DNA of 64,000 nt. Origin: Olivibacter oleidegradans (GTDB lineage: Bacteria > Bacteroidota > Bacteroidia > Sphingobacteriales > Sphingobacteriaceae). The translations under genes and the position numbers were made by a program. The notes beneath the pieces were generated by a model, which worked only from the letters and a program-made list of their open reading frames with translations, did no database searches and had not been told where the DNA came from. Location: contig NZ_JBHLWO010000001.1 of the NCBI RefSeq assembly GCF_042432805.1, positions 372,001 to 436,000 of the forward strand. Reading direction: 5' to 3'. Below, piece by piece: positions 44,857-53,546 of this stretch (position 1 is the stretch's first letter; each line of letters begins with the position of its first letter).

Positions 44857-45741
44857 ACAAATTTATTAAAAATGAAACCTCCGCGATAGTACCGCTAACA
44901 CAAAAGGTAAAAAAAAGGAGGTTTCATAAGGCAGTTAAGAAACAAAATATTTTAGAATGAAACAGTTTAAAAGCGTAGTATTACTACTATTATTGGTAAG
45001 CGTCCAGATCTTTGCGACGGCAAAAGCTCCCAAAAATAATCCGGTATTTGTACTCGTTCATGGCGCTTGGCATGGCGGATGGTGTTGGTCGGACGTAAAG
45101 CAAAACCTTATCGACAAGGGCTACAAAGTTTTTACACCAACACTTACCGGACTTGGTGAACGTAAACATTTGGTTAGCGAAAAGGTAAACCTGGATACAC
45201 ATATTGACGATATTGTCCATCTGATAGAAATGGAAGATTTGCACGATGTTTACCTGGTTGGACATAGTTATGCCGGTGCTGTTATTGCGGGTGTTGCCGA
45301 CCGTATTCCGGAACGATTATCGAAATTGATTTTTCTTGATGCGATGATTGTTGAGAATGGACAAAGCGCTATTTCTCTACAGCCCGACGGTGTGCAGCAA
45401 CTGCAATTAAAAAACATCAAGAGGAAGGAGAACTTCGAACCTTTTGATGTGGCCTTATTTGGTGTTACCGATGCTGTTGTGGCTACTTCGGTTAAGAAAA
45501 GATTGACGCCTCAACCTTTTAATACGTTTGCTCAACCACTGAAACTAAAGCATAAATATGGGAATGGCCTACCGCTAATCTATATCGCATGTACCCGCCC
45601 ACAACTGCCTATAATGAAAGAAATGAGCGATAAGGTTCAGGCAGACAAAAACCTGAGTTGGCAACATATTGAACTTCGCACCGGCCATGACGCGATGATT
45701 ACCGCTCCAAACGAATTGGCCGACGTTTTTGAGGGATTGAT
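44717..45741. repeat. About 1.0-kb direct duplication, copy 1
   Basis: Copy 1 covers the 5' part of HxlR, the shared intergenic region and the hydrolase down to its last codons. Copy 2 is at 47323-48348. The pair differs by very few bases. Confidence 0.9.
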
Positions 45742-45748
45742 AGATTAA
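44957..45748 (+). CDS. Alpha/beta hydrolase, copy 1
   Basis: A 263-residue protein with a signal-like N-terminus (VVLLLLLVSVQIFATAKA), oxyanion HGAWHGGWCW, nucleophile elbow VGHSYAGAVIAGVADR (Ser) and final His in ELRTGHDAMITAP. It belongs to the salicylate-esterase/hydroxynitrile lyase-like branch with typical length. The second copy is at 47564. The divergent HxlR protein likely regulates it. The substrate is unknown. Confidence 0.87.
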   Translation: MKQFKSVVLLLLLVSVQIFATAKAPKNNPVFVLVHGAWHGGWCWSDVKQNLIDKGYKVFTPTLTGLGERKHLVSEKVNLDTHIDDIVHLIEMEDLHDVYLVGHSYAGAVIAGVADRIPERLSKLIFLDAMIVENGQSAISLQPDGVQQLQLKNIKRKENFEPFDVALFGVTDAVVATSVKKRLTPQPFNTFAQPLKLKHKYGNGLPLIYIACTRPQLPIMKEMSDKVQADKNLSWQHIELRTGHDAMITAPNELADVFEGLID

Positions 45749-46182
45749 TAAAGTCGGAAAAATAATATAGTAAAGCTATGCATTTACTGACGGAATCAAA
45801 AAATCAGCCAATGATGGTTTGAGAATTGATGATTTGTAAATTTGATATTAGTTTTGTTTAGATTCTTTTCAAAAGTAAATAGATCGCATTAGCTAAAAAT
45901 GAGTAAAACTACCTTATTTTCATAAACTTACAGTTAAAAAATAAAATTGTGGCAAGTAAGAAGCTTTCGGAAAGGCTTCAGGCCATTGCTACTTCCAAGA
46001 GAAGATAGCTAGGGGCAGCTTTATTACACTGACAAAATCGCAAAAGCAGCTGACGAAAGAGTGGATTACACCTTGTTTATCAGCTGCTATTACTTGTTGT
46101 TTTATTATCTGGCTAATCTATTATACGCAATCGATTGCTTACCTAACAATTGACTTGATTTAAATAAGACAAAGTGACTCGT
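45749..46182. other. 434-bp gap without a supported gene
   Basis: Between hydrolase copy 1 and the LamG lipoprotein. Short frames such as KKLSERLQAIATSKRR are not recognised and lack good starts. No tRNA, IS end or convincing hairpin is seen, and no obvious breakpoint at the copy 1 border. Confidence 0.5.
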
Positions 46183-46980
46183 CTATTTTGTACTATAAAG
46201 CTCTTTGATTTTATGATCACTTATCCAACACTTATACCGCTGAAGGTCATCCAGTCTACCACGAAAATACCAATTCTCCCATTCATGATTTCCTTGATAA
46301 TTTGATATCCAACCCATTGTAGCTACAGGCTCTTGTTGATAAATGATTCTTCTCCAAGTTTTGGTGTATTTGCTGGATAGTATCTTTTTATTGTTTACGA
46401 AAATTTCTATTTGCTTTCTCGCGTCAGACCAACGCAATACGATATGATACCATTTACCCTTTTCAATAACGGGCTTAGTCGTTAGCGGTACATGATTGTA
46501 ACCTCCACCCTCTGCTTCAACGAACCCCCATTTGATAGCGGCCGCGGTGGAAAGTGAGCCATCATCATGCAATAAAAAGTAATAATCTGGAGAGCTGAGA
46601 TAGGATGCTTTTTTGAACAAACTAACTATATAATCAAATTCTCTGACATTGATCCAGAAAGACACAGTACCTTGTGTATCCGAAAAACCAGCATCTAAGT
46701 GAAGAACGTTTTCTTCCATCAACAGCGCACCATTTTGATTTCCAAAACGATCTTCACCAAACGTAGCTCCATTTGTTTCTAACATTTGCCCGCTCACTTG
46801 ATCTTGACTATTCCCATCAAAGGGATAGTAATAAATCAGTGCTTCGTCTACTTTATTGGTACTTCCAGCATTATTGCTCAAGCTTTCTCTACTGTTGTCT
46901 GACGGGGAGTCGACCTTTTCGCAGGCCGTGGGTATGATTGCTAGTGGTAATAAAAAAAACAGAAAGTAAAGTTTTTTCAT
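46183..46980 (-). CDS. LamG/concanavalin-like lipoprotein
   Basis: A 265-residue lipoprotein (lipobox PTACEK). The mature protein is a LamG-like beta-sandwich: YYYPFDGNSQDQVSGQML, FGNQNGALLMEENVLHLDAG, GTVSFWINVREFDYIVSLFK, IEIFVNNKKIL and a final RGRLDDLQRYKCWIS (the common end FDDVRIYNRALS-like). It probably binds a polysaccharide or host glycan outside the cell. It lies between the two hydrolase copies. Confidence 0.75.
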   Translation of the reverse strand: MKKLYFLFFLLPLAIIPTACEKVDSPSDNSRESLSNNAGSTNKVDEALIYYYPFDGNSQDQVSGQMLETNGATFGEDRFGNQNGALLMEENVLHLDAGFSDTQGTVSFWINVREFDYIVSLFKKASYLSSPDYYFLLHDDGSLSTAAAIKWGFVEAEGGGYNHVPLTTKPVIEKGKWYHIVLRWSDARKQIEIFVNNKKILSSKYTKTWRRIIYQQEPVATMGWISNYQGNHEWENWYFRGRLDDLQRYKCWISDHKIKELYSTK

Positions 46981-47249
46981 TTTTATAATTTTTTAAATTT
47001 TGTTCATAAGGTTGCTGCAAATTTATTGATTTGTCTTAAGTCTATCTCTCTGATAGTACGATTGTTAAATGTTTGTTGCGTTATCTCAGGATTGCTTATC
47101 AGATTTCGTTTATTTCACATAGTTATATCCATTTCTGATTCGTTATGTGAAAATCAGATTCAATTTACCTTGAACATATAAGTGGACAGTATGCTCTTAA
47201 CTTGGATGGAACTTATCGGGAACAACTTTTAACATTTGAACGAAACAAC
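46981..47249. other. 269-bp gap ahead of the second HxlR fragment
   Basis: Holds the 5' region of the LamG lipoprotein gene, then AT-rich sequence to the truncated HxlR frame. No promoter consensus, repeat or RNA is seen. Confidence 0.45.
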
Positions 47250-47462
47250 TTAAAAACTGCTTCGGAGACATTGTACATACAGCGTATTTAACTTCAGACT
47301 ATACCTCTCTGCAGGTTCTCTCGTCTGCCGATTTTCGCTGTTGGTCGATAGTTCTTTCCGGGGGGTTGCCATAGTGTAATCTTGATAATCTTTACTCACT
47401 TTGGGATGAGTTATTGTGTTGCCTAACACCTCACCATACTTTTGTAGTCTTCGTTTAATCAT
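47250..47462 (-). pseudogene. Truncated HxlR regulator (copy 2)
   Basis: The first 46 residues are identical to the HxlR gene at 44856 (MIKRRLQKYGEVLGNTITHP); after the duplication breakpoint near 47323 it runs into unrelated sequence REPAERYSLKLNTLYVQCLR and stops. The HTH is absent, so it cannot regulate. Confidence 0.85.
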
Positions 47463-48348
47463 ACAAATTTATTAAAAATGAAACCTCCGCGATAGTACCG
47501 CTAACACAAAAGGTAAAAAAAAAGGAGGTTTCATAAGGCAGTTAAGAAACAAAATATTTTAGAATGAAACAGTTTAAAAGCGTAGTATTACTACTATTAT
47601 TGGTAAGCGTCCAGATCTTTGCGACGGCAAAAGCTCCCAAAAATAATCCGGTATTTGTACTCGTTCATGGCGCTTGGCATGGCGGATGGTGTTGGTCGGA
47701 CGTAAAGCAAAACCTTATCGACAAGGGCTACAAAGTTTTTACACCAACACTTACCGGACTTGGTGAACGTAAACATTTGGTTAGCGAAAAGGTAAACCTG
47801 GATACACATATTGACGATATTGTCCATCTGATAGAAATGGAAGATTTGCACGATGTTTACCTGGTTGGACATAGTTATGCCGGTGCTGTTATTGCGGGTG
47901 TTGCCGACCGTATTCCGGAACGATTATCGAAATTGATTTTTCTTGATGCGATGATTGTTGAGAATGGACAAAGCGCTATTTCTCTACAGCCCGATGGTGT
48001 GCAGCAACTGCAATTAAAAAACATCAAGAGGAAGGAGAACTTCGAACCTTTTGATGTGGCCTTATTTGGTGTTACCGATGCTGTTGTGGCTACTTCGGTT
48101 AAGAAAAGATTGACGCCTCAACCTTTTAATACGTTTGCTCAACCACTGAAACTAAAGCATAAATATGGGAATGGCCTACCGCTAGTCTATATCGCATGTA
48201 CCCGCCCACAACTGCCTATAATGAAAGAAATGAGCGATAAGGTTCAGGCAGACAAAAACCTGAGTTGGCAACATATTGAACTTCGCACCGGCCATGACGC
48301 GATGATTACCGCTCCAAACGAATTGGCCGACGTTTTTGAGGGATTGAT
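47323..48348. repeat. About 1.0-kb direct duplication, copy 2
   Basis: Same content as copy 1 with one extra A in a poly-A run in the intergenic region and few substitutions. The left breakpoint lies in GTCTGCCG within HxlR and the right in GGATTGAT near the hydrolase stop. Confidence 0.9.
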
Positions 48349-48355
48349 CAATTAG
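47564..48355 (+). CDS. Alpha/beta hydrolase, copy 2
   Basis: A 263-residue near-identical copy of the gene at 44957. Protein differences seen are Ile to Val in PLVYIACTRP and the final residue Asp to Asn. The promoter region is duplicated intact, but its HxlR partner is truncated, so any regulation must come in trans from copy 1. Confidence 0.88.
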   Translation: MKQFKSVVLLLLLVSVQIFATAKAPKNNPVFVLVHGAWHGGWCWSDVKQNLIDKGYKVFTPTLTGLGERKHLVSEKVNLDTHIDDIVHLIEMEDLHDVYLVGHSYAGAVIAGVADRIPERLSKLIFLDAMIVENGQSAISLQPDGVQQLQLKNIKRKENFEPFDVALFGVTDAVVATSVKKRLTPQPFNTFAQPLKLKHKYGNGLPLVYIACTRPQLPIMKEMSDKVQADKNLSWQHIELRTGHDAMITAPNELADVFEGLIN

Positions 48356-48558
48356 CTAACGTTGACGACAAGGGTGTAGGGGTACCAATCCAAAGGACGG
48401 CCAGTTGACTGAAAGGCAACAGTGAAAGCTTGACGTTGTATAAGGTTTGATGAAAGATTTTTAGCCGGAGAAGGGAGCTTGTAAATAGGTAAAGTCATCA
48501 AGATATCAATATATTTGATCGCAGAAAGAAGCTTACATTTTAATTCGGGAGAATAGCG

Positions 48559-49113
48559 ATGAAACAAGGTAGAATGATCATAATTACCGGTTCGCCGGGG
48601 ACAGGTAAAAGTACAACGGCATCCATAGTGGCTAAGGAATCTACTTTATCAAAGTCGGTACACCTGCACACCGATGACTTCTATCACTATATCTGCAAGG
48701 GGGCAATACCGCCATTTCTACCGGAATCACAGGAACAGAACTTAATTGTTATTGAAGCCTTTTTGGAAGCTGCAAAACGTTTTGCACGTGGTGGATTTGA
48801 TGTAGTTATTGATGGGATTGTTGGCCCGTGGTTCTTAGGCCCGTGGTTACAAGCGGTACAGGATAATTATGAAGTACATTACATTATTCTAAGAGCGACA
48901 AAAGAAGAAACGATGAAACGGGCAATCAATCGTTCCAAATTCGACGAGGAGACGAACACGGAGTTGGTGGAAAAGATGTGGGAGCAATTTAACAACTTAG
49001 AGCACTATGAATCAAATGTCATTGATACAACAGATCTATCCATCGAACAAAGTGTTGCGAGAATAAAAGCTGAGATTGAAGAAAAATCTTCTTTACTTAT
49101 CCACTTGATGTAA
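48559..49113 (+). CDS. P-loop kinase/zeta-toxin-like protein
   Basis: A 184-residue protein with Walker A GSPGTGKSTT (residues 11-20), an Asp pair in HLHTDDFYHYI, a catalytic-like VVIDGIVGPWF and a lid RATKEETMKRAINRSKFDEE. The fold is that of gluconate/shikimate-kinase and chloramphenicol-phosphotransferase-like P-loop kinases. The real substrate (small metabolite, drug or UDP-sugar) is open. It stands just ahead of the DNA methyltransferase on the same strand, 152 bp apart. Confidence 0.7.
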   Translation: MKQGRMIIITGSPGTGKSTTASIVAKESTLSKSVHLHTDDFYHYICKGAIPPFLPESQEQNLIVIEAFLEAAKRFARGGFDVVIDGIVGPWFLGPWLQAVQDNYEVHYIILRATKEETMKRAINRSKFDEETNTELVEKMWEQFNNLEHYESNVIDTTDLSIEQSVARIKAEIEEKSSLLIHLM

Positions 49114-49264
49114 CCGTCCATGTACGAACAGCGTTTCAAATACGCTTATCGATAGTTTGTTACATTTGGAATCATTGCCGCACGATACATTCTCTTACAT
49201 ATCTTTTCCACAAGGAGAGGTCTTTCAACAAAGAAATTTGTAAACTTGTGCTCACGTAAATTTT

Positions 49265-50494
49265 ATGAAACTACGCTATTCTGATATAAGGAAACATTTG
49301 CGTGTTAACAGATTAAATGGCTCCGCAGACAATGTTGCCACCCTAACCCACTATTTGCAAAATCAGGATCTAGAATCGAGCGCGACATATGAGCAATATG
49401 CGCACAGTTTTTACGAAGAACTTCAACGGAATGTCCCCGAATTCGGAGATATATCCATGCAGCACCTTAAGTCGATCAAGTGGGATATTCCTTTCCCCTC
49501 TCCTGACAGGCCAAAATTCACATTTATAGATCTTTTTGCGGGGATTGGAGGATTTCGATTGGCTTGTCAGAATCTTGGAGGAAAATGCGTGTTCACCAGC
49601 GAGTGGAACGAGAGTGCCAAAAGTACCTATGAAGCTAACTTTGCGGAAGTGCCTTTTGGAGATATCACCAAAGAATCAACAAAAGCCTTTATCCCAAAGC
49701 AATTTGATGTTTTATGTGCAGGATTTCCTTGCCAGGCTTTCTCCATTGCCGGAAAAAGAGGTGGTTTTGAAGATACGCGTGGAACACTTTTTTTTGATGT
49801 TGCGGAGATTATCAAGCGACATCAGCCGAAGGCCTTCTTTTTGGAAAATGTAAAAGGGCTTAGAAATCACGATAAGGGGCGCACTTTAACCACGATATTG
49901 AACGTGTTGCGGAATGACCTAAACTATTTTGTTCCGGATCCGGAGATCGTCAATGCCAAAAATTTCGGAGTGCCACAGAACAGGGAACGCATTTTTATTG
50001 TGGGTTACCGCAAAGATTTGGGGATAGATCGCTTTGAATATCCTGAACCCTTGGATGAACCGGTAGCCATCGAGGATATTTTTGAAGAAGAGGAAGTCTC
50101 CGTGAAATATTACTTGTCAACGCAATACTTAAAGACGTTAAAAGAACATAAAGCCAGGCATGAAAGTAAGGGTAATGGCTTCGGATTTGAAATCATACCA
50201 AATGACAGCATTGCCAATGCGGTTGTTTGTGGAGGCATGGGAAGGGAACGAAATTTAATAATCGATAACAGACTAACGAATTTCACACCGGTTACAAAAA
50301 TAAAAGGAGAAGTGAACCGAGAGGGAATCCGGAAAATGACTCCTCGCGAGTGGGCTCGTTTGCAAGGTTTTCCGGACACGTACAGAATCTGCGTATCCGA
50401 TGTGCAGGCTTATAGGCAATTCGGAAACTCAGTTGCCGTGCCCGCAATTCAGGCCACAGCTGAGAAATTGCTGGAACAATTAAATTTGCAATAA
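49265..50494 (+). CDS. Cytosine-5 DNA methyltransferase (orphan)
   Basis: A 409-residue C5-methyltransferase. After an 80-residue N-terminal extension come motif I FIDLFAGIGGFRLAC, motif IV with catalytic Cys156 in CAGFPCQAFS, ENV motif FFLENVKGLRNH, motif VIII PQNRERIFIVGYR, a short variable region (residues about 270-350), and motifs IX-X REWARLQGFPDTY and YRQFGNSVAVP. The variable region determines the recognition sequence, which was not inferred. No restriction enzyme gene or Vsr nuclease is next to it, so it is an orphan, perhaps epigenetic or a remnant of an R-M system. Confidence 0.93.
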   Translation: MKLRYSDIRKHLRVNRLNGSADNVATLTHYLQNQDLESSATYEQYAHSFYEELQRNVPEFGDISMQHLKSIKWDIPFPSPDRPKFTFIDLFAGIGGFRLACQNLGGKCVFTSEWNESAKSTYEANFAEVPFGDITKESTKAFIPKQFDVLCAGFPCQAFSIAGKRGGFEDTRGTLFFDVAEIIKRHQPKAFFLENVKGLRNHDKGRTLTTILNVLRNDLNYFVPDPEIVNAKNFGVPQNRERIFIVGYRKDLGIDRFEYPEPLDEPVAIEDIFEEEEVSVKYYLSTQYLKTLKEHKARHESKGNGFGFEIIPNDSIANAVVCGGMGRERNLIIDNRLTNFTPVTKIKGEVNREGIRKMTPREWARLQGFPDTYRICVSDVQAYRQFGNSVAVPAIQATAEKLLEQLNLQ

Positions 50495-50538
50495 AATGTG
50501 AATTTTAACCTCCTTTCAACTATTAATAATCATCAGAA

Positions 50539-51453
50539 TTAGGAAAGTGCATTGGGTGGAGGGCCTCCTGCGGGTTTACCTTTACTTTCAGGTAGGGGCA
50601 CATACTCTTCATTATCCATGGGTGGCAAATCGATACGCCCTTGTTTCCAGTCTTCTTTGGCCTGTTCAATCCTTTCTTTTCTACTGGAAACAAAATTCCA
50701 CCAGATATACCGATCACCTAAGTGTTCACCGCCAAGCATCATCAACGTAGTATGTTCTTTGGCAATAATCACCGGATCAACACCCTTAGTAAATACCATG
50801 AGTTTTCCGGCGGTATAGATTACTCCATTTACTTCGACACTGCCCCTAACAATGTAAGCGCCTCTTTCGCTATGCCCGGTAGGCAGGCCAAAACGGACGC
50901 CCTGATCCAGTATAACGTGCACATAGAACAAGGGTGAGTGCGTTTTGACATTACTTTTCAATCCGTATGCATCGCCTGCAATCAAACGCATCCAAATACC
51001 TGTATCAGTAAATACGGGCAATTGTTCGGGCTTATAGTTGTCAAAGGTAGGATTGCTTTCTTCATCCTTCTCGGGAAGTGCTACCCATGTCTGTATCATT
51101 TCCAGTTCGCCTCCGTTCAGCATTGCGGGATCTTCGAAACGTTCGCTATGGGCAATGCCTTTTCCGGCAGTCATCCAATTTACTTCGCCCGGTTTTATCA
51201 CTTGTTCTACGCCAAGACTATCTCGGTGGGTTACATTGCCGCTGAACAAATAACTTACCGTAGATAGACCAATATGCGGATGCGGCAACACATCCAGTTT
51301 ATTGACCGTCGCTGCCGGAATATTTACCGGTCCGCCATGATCCATAAAAATAAAGGGCCCAACCATTCTGCGAAGTTGATAGGGAAGAATACGTTTAACG
51401 GCAAAACCGGGAGCAATTTCGGCCTGTCTGGATTCTATAATGATATCAAGCAT
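50539..51453 (-). CDS. Pirin family protein
   Basis: A 304-residue bicupin: metal ligands in MDHGGPVNIPA, PHPHIGLSTVSYLFSG and HRDSLGVEQ correspond to the His/His/His/Glu site. The C-terminal pirin domain (SPLFYVHVILDQGVRFGLPT) follows. Pirins have quercetinase-like activity or act as redox regulators. It is monocistronic, convergent with the methyltransferase. Confidence 0.9.
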   Translation of the reverse strand: MLDIIIESRQAEIAPGFAVKRILPYQLRRMVGPFIFMDHGGPVNIPAATVNKLDVLPHPHIGLSTVSYLFSGNVTHRDSLGVEQVIKPGEVNWMTAGKGIAHSERFEDPAMLNGGELEMIQTWVALPEKDEESNPTFDNYKPEQLPVFTDTGIWMRLIAGDAYGLKSNVKTHSPLFYVHVILDQGVRFGLPTGHSERGAYIVRGSVEVNGVIYTAGKLMVFTKGVDPVIIAKEHTTLMMLGGEHLGDRYIWWNFVSSRKERIEQAKEDWKQGRIDLPPMDNEEYVPLPESKGKPAGGPPPNALS

Positions 51454-51574
51454 ATGACATTACAACTAGTGAGACGTAAAGTTAAGGACATTAACGAAAG
51501 CACAAAATAACATAGGATAAGAAAATGCTATTAAAGGAGGTAAAATCCATTAGTAGCCATGTGATGGCTTTTAG

Positions 51575-51598
51575 GGGTCAGAACTTTCCTCCTGACCC
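51575..51598. terminator. Hairpin after the DJ-1/PfpI gene
   Basis: GGGTCAG and CTGACCC arms with a 10-nt loop lie 23 nt beyond the DJ-1/PfpI stop. No strong T-run follows, so confidence is moderate. Confidence 0.4.
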
Positions 51599-51620
51599 TT
51601 AAAGTTATGGGGTTAATCCG

Positions 51621-52319
51621 CTAGCTTTTTCTTAGTAAATCAAGCAGCTTTTTAGCTGCTTCTTCTGAAGACGCCGGGTTTTGTCCGGTAATTAGATTCC
51701 CATCCTGCACAGAGTAGCTCTTCCAGTCCTCCGTTTTACTATAGTTTCCACCAAGTTTTTTTAACTCATCTTCCACCAAATAGGGAACAACATCTGTTAA
51801 TTGAACCGCTTCTTCTTCAGTGTTGGAAAAACCGGTAACTTTTTTTCCTTTTACCAGGGGATTTCCCTCTGCATCTTTCACAAACCGTAATACGCCAGGC
51901 GCATGACAAACGGCAGCAACCGGCTTACCTTCTTTCCAAAACGCTTCGATCAGTTTAATGGAACGCGCATCGTTGGTTAAATCCCAAAGCGGTCCGTGGC
52001 CTCCCGGATAGAATACCGCATCGTAATCTTTTTCATTCACATCACTTAACGGAATGCTATGTGCCAATTTTTCCTGCAGAGCCTTGTCTGCATCAAAACG
52101 TTTGGTGGCTTCCGTTTGGAAATCAGGAAGTGCACTTTTAGGATCTATCGGAGGTTGTCCGCCTTCGGGTGATGCGATCGTGACCTCTACGCCTGCATCG
52201 GCCAAAACGTAATAAGGAGCGGCAAACTCTTCCACCCAAAAACCTGTTTTTTCACCGGTATCTCCCAGTTGATCGTGAGAGGTAAGTACAATTAGTACTT
52301 TAAAAATTACTTTATCCAT
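51621..52319 (-). CDS. DJ-1/PfpI (Hsp31-like) class I glutamine amidotransferase fold protein
   Basis: A 232-residue protein of the Hsp31/GATase1 branch: Glu in FWVEEFAAPYYVLAD, nucleophile Cys in VAAVCHAPGVLRFV, conserved FYPGGHGPLWDL. The family includes glyoxalase III/deglycase and chaperone proteins for reactive carbonyls. Its promoter carries a tandem GTGAT-type pair matching that of the YceI operon, so it belongs to the Crp/Fnr regulon here. It follows a Crp/Fnr gene on the same strand. Confidence 0.88.
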   Translation of the reverse strand: MDKVIFKVLIVLTSHDQLGDTGEKTGFWVEEFAAPYYVLADAGVEVTIASPEGGQPPIDPKSALPDFQTEATKRFDADKALQEKLAHSIPLSDVNEKDYDAVFYPGGHGPLWDLTNDARSIKLIEAFWKEGKPVAAVCHAPGVLRFVKDAEGNPLVKGKKVTGFSNTEEEAVQLTDVVPYLVEDELKKLGGNYSKTEDWKSYSVQDGNLITGQNPASSEEAAKKLLDLLRKS

Positions 52320-52353
52320 TTCTTTTAATTTTTATTGTCATAAAATGATAGTA

Positions 52354-52435
52354 CAAAGTAGCGGATAAAAAACAGCATCATTAGGTGATATAGATCACAT
52401 TTTAGAAAGCCGCTATTTTTAGTGAGCTAGGTCAC
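52354..52435 (-). promoter_or_regulatory. Tandem Crp/Fnr operators and promoter of the DJ-1/PfpI gene
   Basis: Sites GTGATATAGATCAC (52385-52398) and GTGAGCTAGGTCAC (52422-52435) are 37 bp apart start to start. On the minus strand, 24 nt after the nearer site is TACTTTG (52360-52354), a -7-like box lacking one spacer base. The same geometry appears at 54330-54411. Position immediately upstream of the -33 region suggests transcription activation. Confidence 0.78.
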
Positions 52436-52436
52436 A

Positions 52437-53012
52437 TCATTTACTATGGTAAAGTCTGCTGAGCGTTTCTCTTGAAACTCCCAAATATGCTGCGATCAAA
52501 TGTTTCGGAACAAGATTGTACAATTCAGGATATTGGTGCATTAGTTCCTCGTACCGACTACGGGCATCGTTATTTAATAGCGATAAAATTCTTTTTTGCA
52601 AACTGATATAACCTTTATTGGAACGCCATCTTAGAAAAGTTTCAATTTCGCGAATTTCTTTACAAGCCTTTTCCCTCTCTTCACTGTGGAGACAAAGCGT
52701 TTCTGCATCCGCAACGCAGTCAACGTTTACAGTAGCTCTTTCATTATTGTACAAAGCTTTATAGTCGGATGCCCACCAAGTTCGCATGGCAAATTGCAAA
52801 ATGTGCATTTTTTGTTCGTCATTTACGAAAAACGTCTTCAAGCAGCCACTTAACACGAAATATTCGCAATCAACCTCGTCTCCTACATGAATGAGCTGTT
52901 CTCCTTTTTTGAAAGAAACTGGCTGGAAGAAAGAAAAAAAATAATCAAACTGTTCGTCACTCAACTGAATAGTTTTATGGATATGTTGCCGGAGCATTTC
53001 GTATGGCGTCAT
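52437..53012 (-). CDS. Crp/Fnr-family regulator (paralogue A)
   Basis: A 191-residue protein with a cNMP-binding-like domain (GDEVDCEYFVLSGCLKTFFV) and C-terminal HTH AAYLGVSRETLSRLYHSK. It is closely paralogous to the regulator at 53547 (identical HTH). cAMP ligands are missing. It is the gene directly ahead of the DJ-1/PfpI gene, and its head faces the other Crp/Fnr across a dead DHFR-like gene. Confidence 0.9.
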   Translation of the reverse strand: MTPYEMLRQHIHKTIQLSDEQFDYFFSFFQPVSFKKGEQLIHVGDEVDCEYFVLSGCLKTFFVNDEQKMHILQFAMRTWWASDYKALYNNERATVNVDCVADAETLCLHSEEREKACKEIREIETFLRWRSNKGYISLQKRILSLLNNDARSRYEELMHQYPELYNLVPKHLIAAYLGVSRETLSRLYHSK

Positions 53013-53183
53013 GCAAATGTATTTGTCTTATTAACAGGTAAGTCTTGATGATGCTATTGCCTACAGCACTATGTTACCTAACAACAAGCAATGGTAAGTA
53101 TAAACAGTTATACAGCAATCTCCGAATTTATTAATTTTTTACAAAAGTTTTGGATATATGCGAATTGTTCGTAGCAATCCTGA

Positions 53184-53433
53184 GAAGAACTTCTGAAACT
53201 CAAACAGCAACCAGGTAAAAAAATCCTTGTTGACTCCGTTAGCCTACTTCCGGAGTTGATAACTGCAGGCTTATTGATGAATTAATTTGGTTGTCCGCCC
53301 GGTCATTGTAGGAAGAGGGCGCTCATTGCTAAATGCCGGCAGCCTCCAGGAAAACCTCAATTTAAAGCTGGTTGCTAAAAAATTTTTTAAATCCGGATAT
53401 GTGACACTTCATTATTTGAAAAGTGACACTTAA
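53184..53433 (+). pseudogene. DHFR/RibD-domain gene relic with frameshifts
   Basis: The plus strand reads LKLKQQPGKKILVDSVSLLP and ELITAGL, then LIDELIW in a second frame, then VRPVIVGRGRSLLNAGSLQE and NLNLKLVAKKFFKSGYVTLHYL in a third, ending at 53433. Concatenated, this is the C-terminal half of a RibD_C/DHFR-like protein, matching the intact gene at 6709 (GKNMVIWGS.., GLIDEYHLQLCPVALGGGRPLF). Two frameshifts and a missing N-terminus make it dead. Confidence 0.78.
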
Positions 53434-53546
53434 CTTTGGAGGCTGGCCACACAAACCCAGTTAAGTATTATAAACACTGAAACCTGAGGCAAACGACAAA
53501 AGAATTCTTATTTTCACCTATTATCAATATATTAGTTAAACCCTTT

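Noticed and set aside
45942..46182. Possible decayed gene (KKLSERLQAIATSKRR and an overlapping hydrophobic frame)
   Set aside because: No family match from memory, no plausible start and several stops; left as an unexplained gap.
47597..47872. Antisense 91-codon frame present in both hydrolase copies
   Set aside because: It is duplicated only because the DNA is duplicated; it is antisense to the conserved catalytic region and has no start signal.
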